DNA of 64,000 bases from Cellvibrio sp. KY-YJ-3 (GCF_008806955.1 NZ_CP031727.1:3548001-3612000), one strand, 5' to 3'; numbered from the stretch's first letter, positions 44,751 through 55,791 are shown. A program made the numbers and translations. Notes: a model not told the origin generated them from the sequence alone.

Positions 44751-46157
44751 TTACTTTGGCTTTTTATTGTTTTTCTCGCGCTCTGCTTTGCGCCGCATCT
44801 CAACCAGCTGTCGCTGGGTAAGTTTCCCTTTCCGCTCCGAATAAGGGTTTTCATTGTTACGGAACTCTATTTTTATCGGAGTTCCGTGCAGGTCCAAGAC
44901 CCGACGGAAGGTTTTTTCCAAATACTTGGTGTAGTGACTGGGAACATCATTGGTCTGGTTACCATGAATCACGATTATCGGTGGATTATGTCCACCCGGG
45001 TGAGCGTAACGCAGCTTGATGCGTCGCCCTTGGATCATGGGCGGCTGATGCTCACGTACAGCATCTTGCAGAATTCTTGTGAGGTAATTAGTGCTGAACT
45101 TATCTGTTGCCGATTGGTAAGCTAACTCAATGGACTTGTAGAGATTTCCAACACCTGTACCGTGCAAGGCAGAAATAAAGTGAATGGTGGCAAAATCTAC
45201 AAAGCGTAAACGGCGCTCAATTTCATTTTTCACATATTGTTTGTGCGCATCATCCAAACCATCCCACTTATTCAGCGCTATCACCAACGCGCGGCCAGCC
45301 TCAATGGTAGTGCCCATCAGGTGCAAATCTTGCTCAACCACACCTTCGCTGGCATCCATTACCAACACTACAACGTTTGCATCTGCAATCGCCTGCATGG
45401 TTTTGACGATAGAAAATTTTTCCACCATCAAATCAATATTTTTTCGCCGACGTACTCCCGCCGTATCAATAATGGTGTAAGGCTTATCAAAACGAGTGTA
45501 ATTGATATAAATACTATCCCGAGTAGTACCGGGCTCATCGTAAACCACCACCCGATCTTCACCCAGCAAGCGATTTACCAGAGTTGACTTGCCTACGTTG
45601 GGACGGCCAACAATGGCAATTTTAATACCGGTCGCATCGTCTGGTTGATAATCCTCTGGAAATTCAGGGATTTCTGCCAGAACCTCTTCCATCAAGGATC
45701 TCACACCACGACCGTGGCTTGCAGTCGTTGGGTAAACTTCACCCAATCCAAGCTCATAAAATGGTGCCAACGCAATATCGGGATCTGTACCGTCAATTTT
45801 ATTGGCAACCAAATAAGTTTTTTTGTTGTTGACGCGCAAATGCTTGGCAATGGTTTCATCGGCCGGATTAAGCCCGGCACGACTATCGACAATAAAGAGG
45901 ACTATATCGGCCTCTTGTATCGCCAGCAGCGATTGCCCCGCCATCATGCTGTCGATACCCTCTTCCTCACCGCTGATTCCGCCGGTATCAATAACAATAA
46001 AACGGCGGTTCTCTAATATACCTTCGCCGTACTTACGATCGCGGGTTAAACCGGGGTAATCCGCTACCAAGGCATCGCGAGACTGGGTCAAGCGATTAAA
46101 AAGAGTGGATTTACCCACATTAGGGCGACCAACAAGTGCTATTACGGGGATAATCAT
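44751..46157 (-). CDS. der: Ribosome assembly GTPase Der (EngA)
   Basis: Essential GTPase with tandem G domains for 50S maturation. G1 motifs [14 protein letters not shown] (N-terminal) and [14 protein letters not shown] (second), DTGG and [13 protein letters not shown] and NKWDGLD, then the KH-like domain with [13 protein letters not shown]. 468 aa from the ATG of [10 protein letters not shown]; the frame runs 24 codons further upstream but that includes a terminator stem. Basic Lys/Arg tail typical. Confidence 0.96.
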   Translation of the reverse strand: MIIPVIALVGRPNVGKSTLFNRLTQSRDALVADYPGLTRDRKYGEGILENRRFIVIDTGGISGEEEGIDSMMAGQSLLAIQEADIVLFIVDSRAGLNPADETIAKHLRVNNKKTYLVANKIDGTDPDIALAPFYELGLGEVYPTTASHGRGVRSLMEEVLAEIPEFPEDYQPDDATGIKIAIVGRPNVGKSTLVNRLLGEDRVVVYDEPGTTRDSIYINYTRFDKPYTIIDTAGVRRRKNIDLMVEKFSIVKTMQAIADANVVVLVMDASEGVVEQDLHLMGTTIEAGRALVIALNKWDGLDDAHKQYVKNEIERRLRFVDFATIHFISALHGTGVGNLYKSIELAYQSATDKFSTNYLTRILQDAVREHQPPMIQGRRIKLRYAHPGGHNPPIIVIHGNQTNDVPSHYTKYLEKTFRRVLDLHGTPIKIEFRNNENPYSERKGKLTQRQLVEMRRKAEREKNNKKPK

Positions 46158-46227
46158 AAAAATATCAATGAGGTAAAAAGTCAGAAATGAAGGCGGATGC
46201 CGCCCGGAAATAAACTTTGCTAAAAAC

Positions 46228-46288
46228 AAAACCAGCCGCTGAGGAGTTTACCATTAATCACTCAATGATAAATTCAGCGGCTGGTTTT
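46228..46288 (-). terminator. Long-stem hairpin after bamB
   Basis: Perfect 15-bp stem AAAACCAGCCGCTGA / TCAGCGGCTGGTTTT around a 31-nt loop. On the minus strand it follows bamB and is trailed by TTTTGTTTTT, so it should end the bamB transcript before der. Confidence 0.75.
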
Positions 46289-46309
46289 AGTTTGCTCTAA
46301 AGCCGAAGT

Positions 46310-47536
46310 TTATTCGTCTTTTTCAGCACGAAACGCAATTAGTTTGCCACGATTAGTAAACACATAAAGTGTTTCACCATCTGTTTGCATCGGAGCACGT
46401 GCGCCTTTTCTGTCAACACGAGTACGTGCTGCAAACTGGCCATCACTTTGGTTGAGCACGTGCATGTAGCCTTTAAAATCAACTACGGCTACATAATCAC
46501 CAAATACTTGTGGCCCGTTCAAATTACGGCGCAACATTTGTTCATTAACCCACAATTGTTCGCCCGTGGCCGCACTGTAAGCAGCCACTTTGCCATCGGA
46601 ATGGGCAACAAAAACTTTATCTGAGGAAACAGCCAGATTTTCACTGGTTGAACCATCAATTCCCCACAGTGGACTGCCAGTTCCACGCGCTATTGCACTG
46701 ACTCGACCCTGATAGGTACCAACATACAGAACCCCATCACGCAGAACTGGACTGGAATGGATATCTACCATCCGCTCCAGCTCTGAACGACCTTTTGGTG
46801 AAGCTATACGCTGCTCCCACAGTATCAAACCATTACTCGGGTTAAAGGCCATCATGCGACCATTGGAAAAACCGGTGTAAATCGCTGTGTCGGTGACTAT
46901 TGGTGATGGCGTACCGCGCAACGTCAGAACTGGTGGCTGATTATCATAAAACCACAATTGTTCACCGGTTTTGGCATCCAAGGCATAGAGCTTGCCATTC
47001 ACCGATTGAGCAGCAACAACACTTCCGTTAGTACGTGGAGCTGAAACTATTTCACCCGGAAGCTGTTTACGCCATAACTCATCGCCATTTTCTTTGGATA
47101 AAGCCATAACTTCACCCGCATAAGTCGCCACCAGCAACAAACCATTTTCAGCAGCGATACCACCAATGATTTGGCGGTTCGGGTCAGTGGCAACGAAGAA
47201 ACCCTTCAGCCATCCCCACAGTCCCTGTTCTGCTTTATTAATCTTGCGTGACCAGAGCTTTTTGCCAGAACCAGTGTTTACTGCAACAACCAAACCTTCA
47301 AAATCAACCGCATAAATAACATCGCCATCTAATGCAGGTGTGAGGCTACTAAAACCTTTGTTTTGACCTTCACCAATACCACGTTTCCACACCCGATCCA
47401 GGTCGATAGTCTCTTCAAAATCGACTAACTCCATGGGTTCGTTTCCTGTTTTTTTACTAAACCAGGAACATCCGGAAACAGCGAATGCACAAAGCAAAAC
47501 CAACCAGCTAAAGTGCCTCACAGAGACTTGCGTCAT
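46310..47536 (-). CDS. bamB: Outer membrane assembly lipoprotein BamB
   Basis: 408-aa lipoprotein of the BAM complex that inserts beta-barrels into the outer membrane. Signal peptide with lipobox VSGC (Cys about residue 23). Eight-bladed propeller repeats are visible as GKKLWSRKIN, GDELWRKQLPGE, GEQLWFYDNQ, GLILWEQRIA, GSPLWGIDGS and GEQLWVNEQM. Start is one base after the yfgM stop. Ends at the long-stem hairpin. Confidence 0.95.
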   Translation of the reverse strand: MTQVSVRHFSWLVLLCAFAVSGCSWFSKKTGNEPMELVDFEETIDLDRVWKRGIGEGQNKGFSSLTPALDGDVIYAVDFEGLVVAVNTGSGKKLWSRKINKAEQGLWGWLKGFFVATDPNRQIIGGIAAENGLLLVATYAGEVMALSKENGDELWRKQLPGEIVSAPRTNGSVVAAQSVNGKLYALDAKTGEQLWFYDNQPPVLTLRGTPSPIVTDTAIYTGFSNGRMMAFNPSNGLILWEQRIASPKGRSELERMVDIHSSPVLRDGVLYVGTYQGRVSAIARGTGSPLWGIDGSTSENLAVSSDKVFVAHSDGKVAAYSAATGEQLWVNEQMLRRNLNGPQVFGDYVAVVDFKGYMHVLNQSDGQFAARTRVDRKGARAPMQTDGETLYVFTNRGKLIAFRAEKDE

Positions 47537-48232
47537 TTACTTCTCCTCAGCAACAGGGGCTGCCGGCACAGAATCATTTACTTTCAAATCATCAACTTTC
47601 ATTTGCAACAACATGTAACGCTCTTGTTGTTGAGGATCAATTGAGGTCAGCGCTTTTTCAAATGAGGTTCTGGCAGCATCCAAGTCACCTTGTAATTTAA
47701 AGATATCCCCGCGTGCTTCAGCGTAATCAGCAACAAATGCTGCCGCTGGTTCTGGAGTCAATTGCGCCAAGGCTTCGTCATAAGCTTTCTGTGCAGTTAA
47801 CACTCGCGCCAATCGCAAGCGAGCCAACTGCTCAGTTGCAGCATCCGGTTTGGCAGACAAAATCCATTTAAGTTCACTCGCTGCCGCATCTAACTTGTTA
47901 TCTTCAACAGCCAATTTGGCAAGAAAAAAAGCCGCGCTATGTGCGTACATGCTTTTGCTATTTGCCTCTTTCAGCTGACCGGCTAAATGAGTAACAGTCG
48001 CTTTATCAGCATCGGTGATTACCTTGCCAGGCTCAACGTTAACCAGTTTCAACAGTTCTTCATACATTACTGATGCTTTTTCAGCCGCTTGACGTTTTTG
48101 ATCCTGCCACGTTGTAAAACCAAAATAGCCAGCCACAACGATTAATACGGCGATGATTATGGTTCTACCATAATCCTTCCACCAACGCTTTAAGACTTCT
48201 AATTGTTCTTCTTCTGAAAGATGTACGCTCAC
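47537..48232 (-). CDS. yfgM: YfgM, inner-membrane TPR-like protein
   Basis: 231 aa, one N-terminal membrane helix (about 25-42) after EEEQLEVLKRWWKDYG, then periplasmic helical TPR-like repeats. In E. coli YfgM is an ancillary SecYEG-PpiD partner that hands over periplasmic clients. Lies between hisS and bamB exactly as in enterics and pseudomonads. Confidence 0.92.
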   Translation of the reverse strand: MSVHLSEEEQLEVLKRWWKDYGRTIIIAVLIVVAGYFGFTTWQDQKRQAAEKASVMYEELLKLVNVEPGKVITDADKATVTHLAGQLKEANSKSMYAHSAAFFLAKLAVEDNKLDAAASELKWILSAKPDAATEQLARLRLARVLTAQKAYDEALAQLTPEPAAAFVADYAEARGDIFKLQGDLDAARTSFEKALTSIDPQQQERYMLLQMKVDDLKVNDSVPAAPVAEEK

Positions 48233-48297
48233 AATTGACTCCTGTAGGACTTGCGCAACGCGCAGGAAATATTAATGATTAAATAAAACGTTATTTT

Positions 48298-49575
48298 TTA
48301 CCCGAGCGATTGCAGATAGGCAATTGCTTCATCAAATGGAAGGGTTTGCTGTTCAACATCATCACGCAAGAATTTAATACTTACCTTCTCAGCCTGAGCT
48401 TCATCTTCACCTAGAATTAACGCGATTTCAGCACCGCTTTTATCCGCTCGTTTTAATTGGCTTTTAAAATTACCACCACCGCAATTGAGCAACAAACGAA
48501 CAAAAGGTAAATCATCACGTATACGCTCAGCTAGCTGCATGGCAACAGACTGCACATTACCAACTGCCACCAAGTAAACATCAGCTTGTTGATCCAAACC
48601 CTCTGGCACTGCCTCCACGGCTTGCAACAACAACACCAAGCGTTCAAGACCAATACCAAAACCTACAGCAGGTGTTGATTTGCCACCCAACTGCTCAACC
48701 AAACCATCATAGCGACCACCAGCACAAACCGTACTTTGCGATCCTAATTTATCCGTTACCCATTCGAACGCCGTTTTACCATAATAATCGAGTCCGCGCA
48801 CCAAGCGTGGATTTACTTCATACGCTATACCAGCCGCATCCAGCAGCGACTTTAACCCTTCAAAATGTTCGCGCGAAGCATCATCCAGATAATCCAGAAG
48901 CACCGGCGCTGCGTTTAGTAATGACTGGGTGTTAGCATCTTTTGAATCAAGAATACGCAAAGGATTTGATTCAAGACGACGCTTACTATCTTCATCAAGT
49001 TGATCTTTTACCTGCTCCAAATACGCAACCAATGCCTGTTTGTATGTAGTGCGAGCTTCCGTACTACCCAGAGAGTTAATCTGCAAACGAACATGATCAG
49101 CAACGCCTAACTCACGCAAAATACGCGCGCTTAACACTAACACCTCGGCATCGATATCGGGGCCCTGGATGCCAAAGGTTTCAACACCAATTTGGTGGAA
49201 CTGCCGATAACGTCCTTTTTGCGGACGCTCGTGGCGAAACATGGGGCCCATATACCACAAGCGCTGTGTTTGATTGTAAAGCAACCCATTTTCTTCACAG
49301 GCCCGCACACAGCACGCAGTACCTTCGGGGCGCAAGGTCAAACTATCGCCATTGCGATCCTCAAAGGTATACATTTCTTTTTCAACAATATCGGTAACTT
49401 CACCAATCGAGCGCTTGAACAACTCTGTAGACTCGACGATTGGAAAACGAATTTCCTGATAGGCGTAGCGCGTAAGTATGTCAGTAACCACAGACTCAAC
49501 ATATTGCCAAAGTGGTGAGTCTGCTGGCAGCAGGTCATTCATCCCACGAATTGCTTGTATTTTTTTCAATTTCAA
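48298..49575 (-). CDS. hisS: Histidyl-tRNA synthetase
   Basis: Class II synthetase, 425 aa. [12 protein letters not shown] start, motif 2 [13 protein letters not shown] and the [16 protein letters not shown] stretch, histidine-binding [15 protein letters not shown] and motif 3 GFGIGLERL are all present. Followed by the anticodon-binding domain. Sits between ispG and yfgM in the conserved order. Confidence 0.97.
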   Translation of the reverse strand: MKLKKIQAIRGMNDLLPADSPLWQYVESVVTDILTRYAYQEIRFPIVESTELFKRSIGEVTDIVEKEMYTFEDRNGDSLTLRPEGTACCVRACEENGLLYNQTQRLWYMGPMFRHERPQKGRYRQFHQIGVETFGIQGPDIDAEVLVLSARILRELGVADHVRLQINSLGSTEARTTYKQALVAYLEQVKDQLDEDSKRRLESNPLRILDSKDANTQSLLNAAPVLLDYLDDASREHFEGLKSLLDAAGIAYEVNPRLVRGLDYYGKTAFEWVTDKLGSQSTVCAGGRYDGLVEQLGGKSTPAVGFGIGLERLVLLLQAVEAVPEGLDQQADVYLVAVGNVQSVAMQLAERIRDDLPFVRLLLNCGGGNFKSQLKRADKSGAEIALILGEDEAQAEKVSIKFLRDDVEQQTLPFDEAIAYLQSLG

Positions 49576-49599
49576 ACCTTATTTATAAACACAAAAGCA

Positions 49600-50724
49600 T
49601 CAGGCTTTTGCGATGATATTTTTTGCATCCGCATCCATTTGTGCCTGCTTTTGTGCAGCCTTGGCACGAATCAAACGCTCGAGATTATCAACCAGATTTT
49701 CATTGGTTAACTTTTGATTGGGCTCACCATCTATGTATATCAAGTTACTCGGGGTTCCGCCTGCCAGTCCCAAATCAGCCTCTTTTGCTTCACCGGGGCC
49801 ATTTACAACACAGCCAATTACCGCCACATCCAGAGGGACGGTAATATCCTCCACGCGCTGCTCCAGGTCGTTCATGGTTTTGATTACATCAAAGTTCTGA
49901 CGTGAACAACTTGGGCAAGCAATAAAGTTCACACCTTTGCTGCGAATTTTCAAACTGCGCAGCATATCCCAACCTACTTTAATTTCTTCAATGGGGTCTG
50001 CCGCAAGCGATACGCGAATAGTATCGCCAATACCATCCATCAGCAGTGCGCCTAAACCTATGGAGGATTTCACTGTGCCAGAACGCAAACCGCCCGCCTC
50101 AGTAATACCTAGATGCAAGGGCTGATCGATTAGCGTAGCAAGCTTGCGGTAAGCAGCAACCGCCATAAAAACATCTGACGCCTTTACACTGACTTTAAAA
50201 TTATAAAAATTTAACTGATCAAGAATTTCTACGTGACGCAAAGCAGATTCAACCAACGCATCAGGTGTTGGCTCGCCATATTTTTTCTGCAAATCTTTTT
50301 CAAGAGAACCGGCATTGACACCAATTCGGATTGGGATATTTAAATCGCGCGCTTTATCGACAACAGCTTTGATGCGCTTTTCACGACCAATATTACCTGG
50401 ATTAATGCGCAAACAGTCCACACCCAAATCGGCAACACGCAGCGCAATACGGTAATCAAAATGAATATCTGCAACCAACGGAATAGTCACTTGCTTGCGA
50501 ATGGCACCAAAGGCTTCCGCAGCGTCCATTGTGGGCACTGAAACGCGAACAATGTCGGCACCTGCCGCTTGAATACGGCGAATTTGCTCGACAGTTGCCG
50601 CTACATCTGTTGTCTCTGTATTGGTCATGCTCTGTACAGAAATAGGTGCATCACCACCAACCGCAACATTTCCAACCATTATCTGCCGCGATTTACGACG
50701 TTTTATAGGAGACTCGCAATGCAT
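49600..50724 (-). CDS. ispG: 4-hydroxy-3-methylbut-2-enyl diphosphate synthase IspG
   Basis: 4Fe-4S enzyme of the MEP isoprenoid pathway. [48 protein letters not shown] and the cluster ligands in [13 protein letters not shown] and [14 protein letters not shown] are intact. 374 aa. Needs reduced flavodoxin or ferredoxin and an Fe-S supply, which the downstream-read suf operon in this window can give. Follows rodZ. Confidence 0.97.
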   Translation of the reverse strand: MHCESPIKRRKSRQIMVGNVAVGGDAPISVQSMTNTETTDVAATVEQIRRIQAAGADIVRVSVPTMDAAEAFGAIRKQVTIPLVADIHFDYRIALRVADLGVDCLRINPGNIGREKRIKAVVDKARDLNIPIRIGVNAGSLEKDLQKKYGEPTPDALVESALRHVEILDQLNFYNFKVSVKASDVFMAVAAYRKLATLIDQPLHLGITEAGGLRSGTVKSSIGLGALLMDGIGDTIRVSLAADPIEEIKVGWDMLRSLKIRSKGVNFIACPSCSRQNFDVIKTMNDLEQRVEDITVPLDVAVIGCVVNGPGEAKEADLGLAGGTPSNLIYIDGEPNQKLTNENLVDNLERLIRAKAAQKQAQMDADAKNIIAKA

Positions 50725-50763
50725 AAGATTTCCCGATTCATTTTGACGCGCAGGACAGCGAGT

Positions 50764-51672
50764 TTACTGACCCACTTTTAGTGATAACACATTCGTTGTT
50801 GGCAATGGCGTTATCACAATTAACTCACCATTGAGTGAAATACTTGCTGCTGGCGCATTGCCAAGTTTTACATCAAATGGCGCCTCCCCCTGCAGTTGTA
50901 GACTGCTACCCGCCGCTTGAAGATCAGCGGCAAGCACATCACCACGTGCATCGCTTACTTCCAACCAACACTCCGCATTAAATTCCAGCGTCAGCACTGC
51001 CAAACGCCCCGCCACTGCTGCAATTGGAGTATTTTCTACTGCCACAATAGATGCCTCACTTGAATAGGACTCTGAGCTGACAATAGAACTACTGGCTTGT
51101 ATTTCTACAGCCGCAGCTGAAGACATTGCGCCAACAGAAATAGCGGTAAGCGATGTATCTGAAATGGGGGGCATCGCACTGGATGCCGCACTCGAGAATG
51201 AGTGACGTAAATCCAACTGGGGCACAATAGCGGCCGGTCGATCAATAACGGACTGCTGTCGATTATCGAAAAACCAAATCGAAATTAACCAAAGAATAAA
51301 AAGCGCAGCCAATGTAATTACTGCAAATTGCCAAATAGGTTTACTTTCAGACTCGGAGCGACGAGGTGTAGTTAACTCTGCCCCCCCGGTTTTTTGCAGA
51401 AACCGATCATAGGCAGACAATACTTGTGGGACATCAAGATGAACCAAATTGGCGTAAGCACGCAAATAACCACGCACAAAAGTATCGGCGCTCATATGAC
51501 GATAATCGTCCGACTCAAGCGACCTGACTTTTGTAAGCGTCATATAGAGTTCTTTGGCAACTTGCTCTTGTGTAAGGTTGGCGCGCTCACGCGCCCACAC
51601 CAACAGTTTGCCGGGAGAGAGTTCTCTTGACCTGCTATCGTCTATGGATTTTTTATCGTCATCAAAAGTCAT
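50764..51672 (-). CDS. rodZ: Cytoskeletal/cell-shape protein RodZ
   Basis: 302 aa. N-terminal Xre-type helix-turn-helix (LLVWARERANLTQEQVAKEL, RSLESDDYRHMSADTFVRGYL) that binds MreB, one membrane helix at about 115-135, a Ser/Ala-rich linker, and a C-terminal periplasmic DUF4115 domain with FNAECWLEVSDARGDVL. Normal order rlmN-pilW-rodZ-ispG. Confidence 0.93.
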   Translation of the reverse strand: MTFDDDKKSIDDSRSRELSPGKLLVWARERANLTQEQVAKELYMTLTKVRSLESDDYRHMSADTFVRGYLRAYANLVHLDVPQVLSAYDRFLQKTGGAELTTPRRSESESKPIWQFAVITLAALFILWLISIWFFDNRQQSVIDRPAAIVPQLDLRHSFSSAASSAMPPISDTSLTAISVGAMSSAAAVEIQASSSIVSSESYSSEASIVAVENTPIAAVAGRLAVLTLEFNAECWLEVSDARGDVLAADLQAAGSSLQLQGEAPFDVKLGNAPAASISLNGELIVITPLPTTNVLSLKVGQ

Positions 51673-51694
51673 TTTAAACCTGTGGAGAAATGTC

Positions 51695-52477
51695 TCACAT
51701 CATCGTCTGTTTATATTCAAGATATTCTCTTGAATAAGGAAAACGATTCTTTAACATCAATACATAACTGGCTTCTTTATCCTTATTACCAAAAACGCGC
51801 TCCAAACGAATCCCCAATAACAGTGAACGCGAAGTCACCTGCCCTTGCGCCTGATACCTATCCAGATGCTGTTTTGCAGCTGCGTAATCCTGTTTTTGAA
51901 AATTAATATCAGCCAATTCAATCTGCGCGTCAGCCATGCCGCGATCAAGCACAGCGGCATGCTCCAAAGCGGCCTTTGCACGTTCATTTTTACCTAACAA
52001 CAGCGCCGTTCTTCCCACATTAACCAAGGCAGACGCGCGGTCAACATAATCCAGATCTTCAGCTGCCAGCTCAAATTGTTCCAATGCTTCTTCGTAGCGC
52101 TTGGCGCCGAACAAAAACACACCGTAATTATTTCGTGCCAAAGTAAAATTCTTTTTGTTTTTTATCGCTTTTTTGAAGGTTTCTTCTGCCAATTTTGGCT
52201 CACCTTCCAATTGATACAAACGCGCGAGAGTTTCTGTTGCATCAGCGGAGTTACGATCTATCTCGGCCGCTTTACGCAAATGATGACGCGCCGACTCACG
52301 GTTACCTCGGTCAATATATCCCTGCGCCAGTTTGATATGCAGTTCAAGCGATTTAGCTTTATCAACAGGCCGATTCGGTTTGCCCTTACCATCAGACACA
52401 CAGCCAGAGAGCAGCAAAACACTCACCAGACTTACTATTAATAGCTGTAGCAATTTATGTAATTTATTCTTTTGCAT
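51695..52477 (-). CDS. pilW: Type IV pilus biogenesis lipoprotein PilW/PilF
   Basis: 260-aa outer-membrane lipoprotein pilotin for secretin PilQ. Lipobox LLSGC after a hydrophobic signal, then TPR repeats (HIKLAQGYIDRGNRESARHHL, ARLYQLEGEPKLAEETFKKA, VFLFGAKRYEEALEQFELA). ATG of MQKNKLHK with AGGTG at good spacing chosen over an upstream start. Called pilF in Pseudomonas. Lies between rlmN and rodZ. Confidence 0.9.
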   Translation of the reverse strand: MQKNKLHKLLQLLIVSLVSVLLLSGCVSDGKGKPNRPVDKAKSLELHIKLAQGYIDRGNRESARHHLRKAAEIDRNSADATETLARLYQLEGEPKLAEETFKKAIKNKKNFTLARNNYGVFLFGAKRYEEALEQFELAAEDLDYVDRASALVNVGRTALLLGKNERAKAALEHAAVLDRGMADAQIELADINFQKQDYAAAKQHLDRYQAQGQVTSRSLLLGIRLERVFGNKDKEASYVLMLKNRFPYSREYLEYKQTMM

Positions 52478-52535
52478 AAACACACCTATTTTTAACAAGC
52501 TCATCACATTGATAACCCTAATCAGTTCTCACGTA

Positions 52536-53714
52536 CTACTGATTAACAATTTTTACTGCTTGCACCTCATCAAACTGTGCTTTGTATCGCTCGCTACGCC
52601 TTGTCACATCGTTCACTTGGCCCGCCAATTGACCGCAAGCTGCATCAATATCGTCACCACGCGTGGTGCGCACAGTCGTGATGTAACCTGCTTCCATTAA
52701 AATATCCTGAAACTTGCGCAGTGCGTTATTACTCACTCGCTTGTAGTTAGATAAGTTAAAGGGATTAAACGGAATTAAATTAATTTTAACCGGAACATCA
52801 CGCAGCAGTTCTGCCAATTCATGGGCGTGATGTGGGCGATCATTCACCTGGTCGATTAAGGTGTATTCGATAGTAATTTTGCGATGGGTATCGGGCATCG
52901 CTTCGATATAACGTTTGGCCGAATCGAGCAGCATCGCAATAGGATATTTGCGATTGATAGGCACCAACTCATTGCGCAGCTCATCGTTGGGCGCGTGTAA
53001 TGAAATAGCCAGACAAGCATCAGTATATTGACTTAAACGATCAAGCTGGGGCACCACACCCGAGGTGCTCAAGGTCACGCGGCGTTTGGAAATACCGTAG
53101 GCATTGTCGTGCATCATTAAATTCATTGAGTCGACAACATTATCGAAATTGAGCAGCGGTTCACCCATGCCCATCATCACCACATTGGTCACGCGACGCG
53201 GGCCATTAGCTTGTAATTGGCCAAATGATTTGGCGGCAATCCAGACTTGGCCGATAATTTCAGCGGCGGTTAAATCGCGGTTAAAACCCTGCTTACCCGT
53301 GGCGCAAAAACTGCAATCCAGCGAGCATCCCACCTGCGACGACACACATAAAGTGCCTCGATCACCATCGGGAATAAACACGGTTTCAATCACACTGCCG
53401 CCAGTCACACGGATCAAAAACTTACGCGTGCCGTCGGTAGAGTCAAATTGTTGTACTACTTCCGGCAGGCGAATTTCGGCAATATTTTTTAACTTTGCGC
53501 GCAAATCCTTGCTGACATTGGTCATGTCATCAAAGTTGTCAGCGCCAAGCTGATGAATCCACTTCATCACTTGAATCGCGCGAAATTTTTTCTCACCAAT
53601 AGATTCAAAAAACGCGATCAACTTGGCTTCTGGCAGGCCCAATAAATTCATTTTGGCAGAGCCCTCTGCAGCAACCGCACCGGCGGAAGAAATGGAGCTG
53701 GATACTTCAGTCAT
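52536..53714 (-). CDS. rlmN: Dual-specificity rRNA/tRNA m2A methyltransferase RlmN
   Basis: Radical-SAM enzyme that methylates A2503 of 23S rRNA and A37 of some tRNAs. Radical-SAM cysteines C130, C134 and C137 lie in [12 protein letters not shown]; the methylatable Cys is in the C-terminal [12 protein letters not shown]-binding GMGEPLLN is present. 392 aa is normal. First gene of the rlmN-pilW-rodZ-ispG-hisS-yfgM-bamB run. Confidence 0.96.
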   Translation of the reverse strand: MTEVSSSISSAGAVAAEGSAKMNLLGLPEAKLIAFFESIGEKKFRAIQVMKWIHQLGADNFDDMTNVSKDLRAKLKNIAEIRLPEVVQQFDSTDGTRKFLIRVTGGSVIETVFIPDGDRGTLCVSSQVGCSLDCSFCATGKQGFNRDLTAAEIIGQVWIAAKSFGQLQANGPRRVTNVVMMGMGEPLLNFDNVVDSMNLMMHDNAYGISKRRVTLSTSGVVPQLDRLSQYTDACLAISLHAPNDELRNELVPINRKYPIAMLLDSAKRYIEAMPDTHRKITIEYTLIDQVNDRPHHAHELAELLRDVPVKINLIPFNPFNLSNYKRVSNNALRKFQDILMEAGYITTVRTTRGDDIDAACGQLAGQVNDVTRRSERYKAQFDEVQAVKIVNQ

Positions 53715-53752
53715 GGCTCAATACCTGTAAACAAAATTGGGGTAATTCTTAA

Positions 53753-54178
53753 TTAACGAAGATTAACTTCATTGCTCGCGAAGAAATAAGCAATTTCACG
53801 CGCAGCAGATGTAGGCGAGTCAGAGCCATGCACAGCATTGGTACTGATAGCGTCGGCATAATCCGCACGAATAGTTCCGGGGGCCGCCTTGGCAGGATCT
53901 GTTGCGCCCATCAACTCACGGTTCAGTGCTATCGCATTTTCGCCCGATAAAACTTGGACAACGACAGGACCTGAGGTCATGAACTCTACCAGCCCATCAA
54001 AAAATGGTTTGCCGTGATGTTCGGCATAAAAGCCTTCTGCCTGAGCACGACTCAATTGCATCATGCGTTGAGCTACTATTTTAAGCCCCGCCTGTTCAAA
54101 ACGAGTGACTATCGCACCGATCACATTCTTACGCACCGCATCGGGTTTTATGATTGATAAGGTTTGTTCAACAGCCAT
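53753..54178 (-). CDS. ndk: Nucleoside diphosphate kinase
   Basis: 141-aa enzyme equalising NTP and dNTP pools through a phosphohistidine. [16 protein letters not shown] start and active His in [12 protein letters not shown] are intact. ATG of MAVEQTLS with GGAG in front is used rather than an open frame four codons longer. Located between the suf operon and rlmN. Confidence 0.96.
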   Translation of the reverse strand: MAVEQTLSIIKPDAVRKNVIGAIVTRFEQAGLKIVAQRMMQLSRAQAEGFYAEHHGKPFFDGLVEFMTSGPVVVQVLSGENAIALNRELMGATDPAKAAPGTIRADYADAISTNAVHGSDSPTSAAREIAYFFASNEVNLR

Positions 54179-54256
54179 GAGAGACTCCACACACTATTTT
54201 TCAGTTGAAGCAGCGCCTGCGATGCCACTATCAGCGATTGAGGGCTACAAAATACA

Positions 54257-54281
54257 AAACCCGCGAATTATACGCGGGTTT
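54257..54281 (-). terminator. suf operon terminator with embedded -10 element for ndk
   Basis: Stem AAACCCGCG / CGCGGGTTT (9 bp, 7-nt loop) 70 bases after sufE; on the minus strand it is followed by T-rich GTATTTTGT. The loop and stem on the minus strand spell CGTATAATTCG, a perfect -10 TATAAT about 90 bases ahead of ndk, so one element may end suf and start ndk. Confidence 0.6.
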
Positions 54282-54351
54282 GCAGTATTTTTATATGCTA
54301 GCTATTTGATTAATAAACAAAAATGGCTAGAGGTTATACGCAGGGAAAGAA

Positions 54352-54774
54352 CTAGTGCACATTGCTTGCGCGCTCTTGAATCCGCTTTACCATCGCCTTG
54401 AGGCCATTGCCGCGGGTTGAACTCAGATGCTGCAACAGATCCAAATGGGCAAAATAGGCATCAATATCAAAAGCCAATATCTCACCCGGAGTTTTGCCAT
54501 TAAAGGCCGCCAGCACTACCCCTAGCAAACCTTTGACTATAAAGGCATCACTGTCGGCCTGAAAAAACAGCTTGCCAGCGCGCCACTCATCCACCAACCA
54601 AACCTGACTTTGACAGCCGCGCACCAGATACTGCTCCGTACGCAGCGACTCATCCATTGGTGGTAACTCTTTACCCAGATCGATAATGTACTTGTAGCGC
54701 TCTTCCCAGTTATCAAAGAAGCCGAGGGTATCCAATATATCCTCAGCCGTTACATCTATACCAAATTGGGTCAT
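54352..54774 (-). CDS. sufE: Cysteine desulfuration protein SufE
   Basis: 140-aa sulfur acceptor that takes persulfide sulfur from SufS. The acceptor Cys is in YLVRGCQSQVWL, with NWEERYKYIIDLGKELP and FNGKTPGEIL conserved. Last gene of the suf operon. Starts with a clear ATG after sufT. Confidence 0.95.
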   Translation of the reverse strand: MTQFGIDVTAEDILDTLGFFDNWEERYKYIIDLGKELPPMDESLRTEQYLVRGCQSQVWLVDEWRAGKLFFQADSDAFIVKGLLGVVLAAFNGKTPGEILAFDIDAYFAHLDLLQHLSSTRGNGLKAMVKRIQERASNVH

Positions 54775-54819
54775 TGGGCTTCTCTATTACAAAGGTGATT
54801 AGTTCTACCGCAAAAGTGA

Positions 54820-55356
54820 TCAGTAAAACATGCCGGTTTGCAGCTGGGCTTCTTCGCTCATCATATGGCGCTGCCAGGGCGGATCAAACACCAGCTCCAC
54901 CCTAACCGACTTGACATTGGGCACCAGGCGCACACGGTATTCAACATCGCCCACCAAAACCGGCCCCATGCCACAAGCGGGTGCAGTCAGGGTCATTTGG
55001 ATGTCGACCTGTTTGGCCTGCTGATCGATTTTCACGCCATAGATCAGCCCCAGATTGACCAGATCCACCGGGATTTCCGGATCAAACACACTGCCCAGCG
55101 CCTGCCAGACCTGCTCCTCCAGGATTAAATCATTCACCGGTGGCGGGAATTCAATACTGGTGGGTTCAAGTCCCAATAAATGGGCATCAGTGCCATCCAC
55201 CCGCACCATTTGGCCGTGATAAGTCAGGGTGTAATTGCCACCCAACGCCTGGGTGATGGTGACAAAGGTGCCTTCAGGGATAGTCAGCGGGGTGCCGTCA
55301 GGCACCCGCCGCGCTGGGCAATCTGCCTGGGCTACCACCATACGTCGTTCAGACAT
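54820..55356 (-). CDS. sufT: Fe-S assembly protein SufT
   Basis: 178-aa protein with a C-terminal DUF59/MIP18 domain: VFDPEIPVDLVNLGLIYGV and TLTAPACGMGPVLVGDVE with the conserved Cys, and an N-terminal SufT-type beta domain (VPDGTPLTIPEGTFVTITQALGG). Supports Fe-S maturation, especially under high demand. Located between sufA and sufE, typical of this operon type. Confidence 0.93.
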   Translation of the reverse strand: MSERRMVVAQADCPARRVPDGTPLTIPEGTFVTITQALGGNYTLTYHGQMVRVDGTDAHLLGLEPTSIEFPPPVNDLILEEQVWQALGSVFDPEIPVDLVNLGLIYGVKIDQQAKQVDIQMTLTAPACGMGPVLVGDVEYRVRLVPNVKSVRVELVFDPPWQRHMMSEEAQLQTGMFY

Positions 55357-55382
55357 AGAAATTCTCTAGACCCAATGGCCCG

Positions 55383-55742
55383 TTAATTAACACTAAAACT
55401 TTCACCACAGCCGCAGTAATCTTTGGCGCGCGGGTTGTTGAACTTGAGTTGGCGATTGACACCTTCAGTCACATAGTCGATCTCAGTACCACTGACCACC
55501 GATAAACTCTTGGCATCCACCAACAATTCAACACCCGTCTCCAGCGGCACATGCAAATCATCGGCACCGGCTTCAGCCACCAGATCGACCACATACATCC
55601 AGCCGGTACAGCCACTTTGTTTCACACTCAAACGCACCGCTGAAGCCTCTTTACTCGCGCTCAGCTGCCGTTTGAAGTGTGCCGCCGCCGCGGAGGTGAC
55701 AATAACTGTGTCCTGCTGCGGGTTAAATGAAGCGATACTCAT
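55383..55742 (-). CDS. sufA: A-type Fe-S carrier SufA
   Basis: 119-aa HesB/IscA-family carrier. The three cluster-binding Cys are at KQSGCTGW and YCGCGES. Receives clusters from SufBCD and passes them to client proteins. Could be labelled iscA-like; the suf setting decides the name. AC at the very end SFSVN is variable. Confidence 0.93.
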   Translation of the reverse strand: MSIASFNPQQDTVIVTSAAAAHFKRQLSASKEASAVRLSVKQSGCTGWMYVVDLVAEAGADDLHVPLETGVELLVDAKSLSVVSGTEIDYVTEGVNRQLKFNNPRAKDYCGCGESFSVN

Positions 55743-55791
55743 GATCTACTCCGACAAACATTACAATCAATTAGGATGATGGGACTCATCA

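Noticed and set aside
46158-46229. 24-codon N-terminal extension of Der
   Set aside because: It reaches into the bamB terminator stem and precedes the typical start just before the first G1 motif.
55160-55180. GGGTTCAAGTCCCAA resembling a tRNA T-arm
   Set aside because: It lies inside the sufT coding region on the opposite strand with no acceptor or anticodon stems around it.
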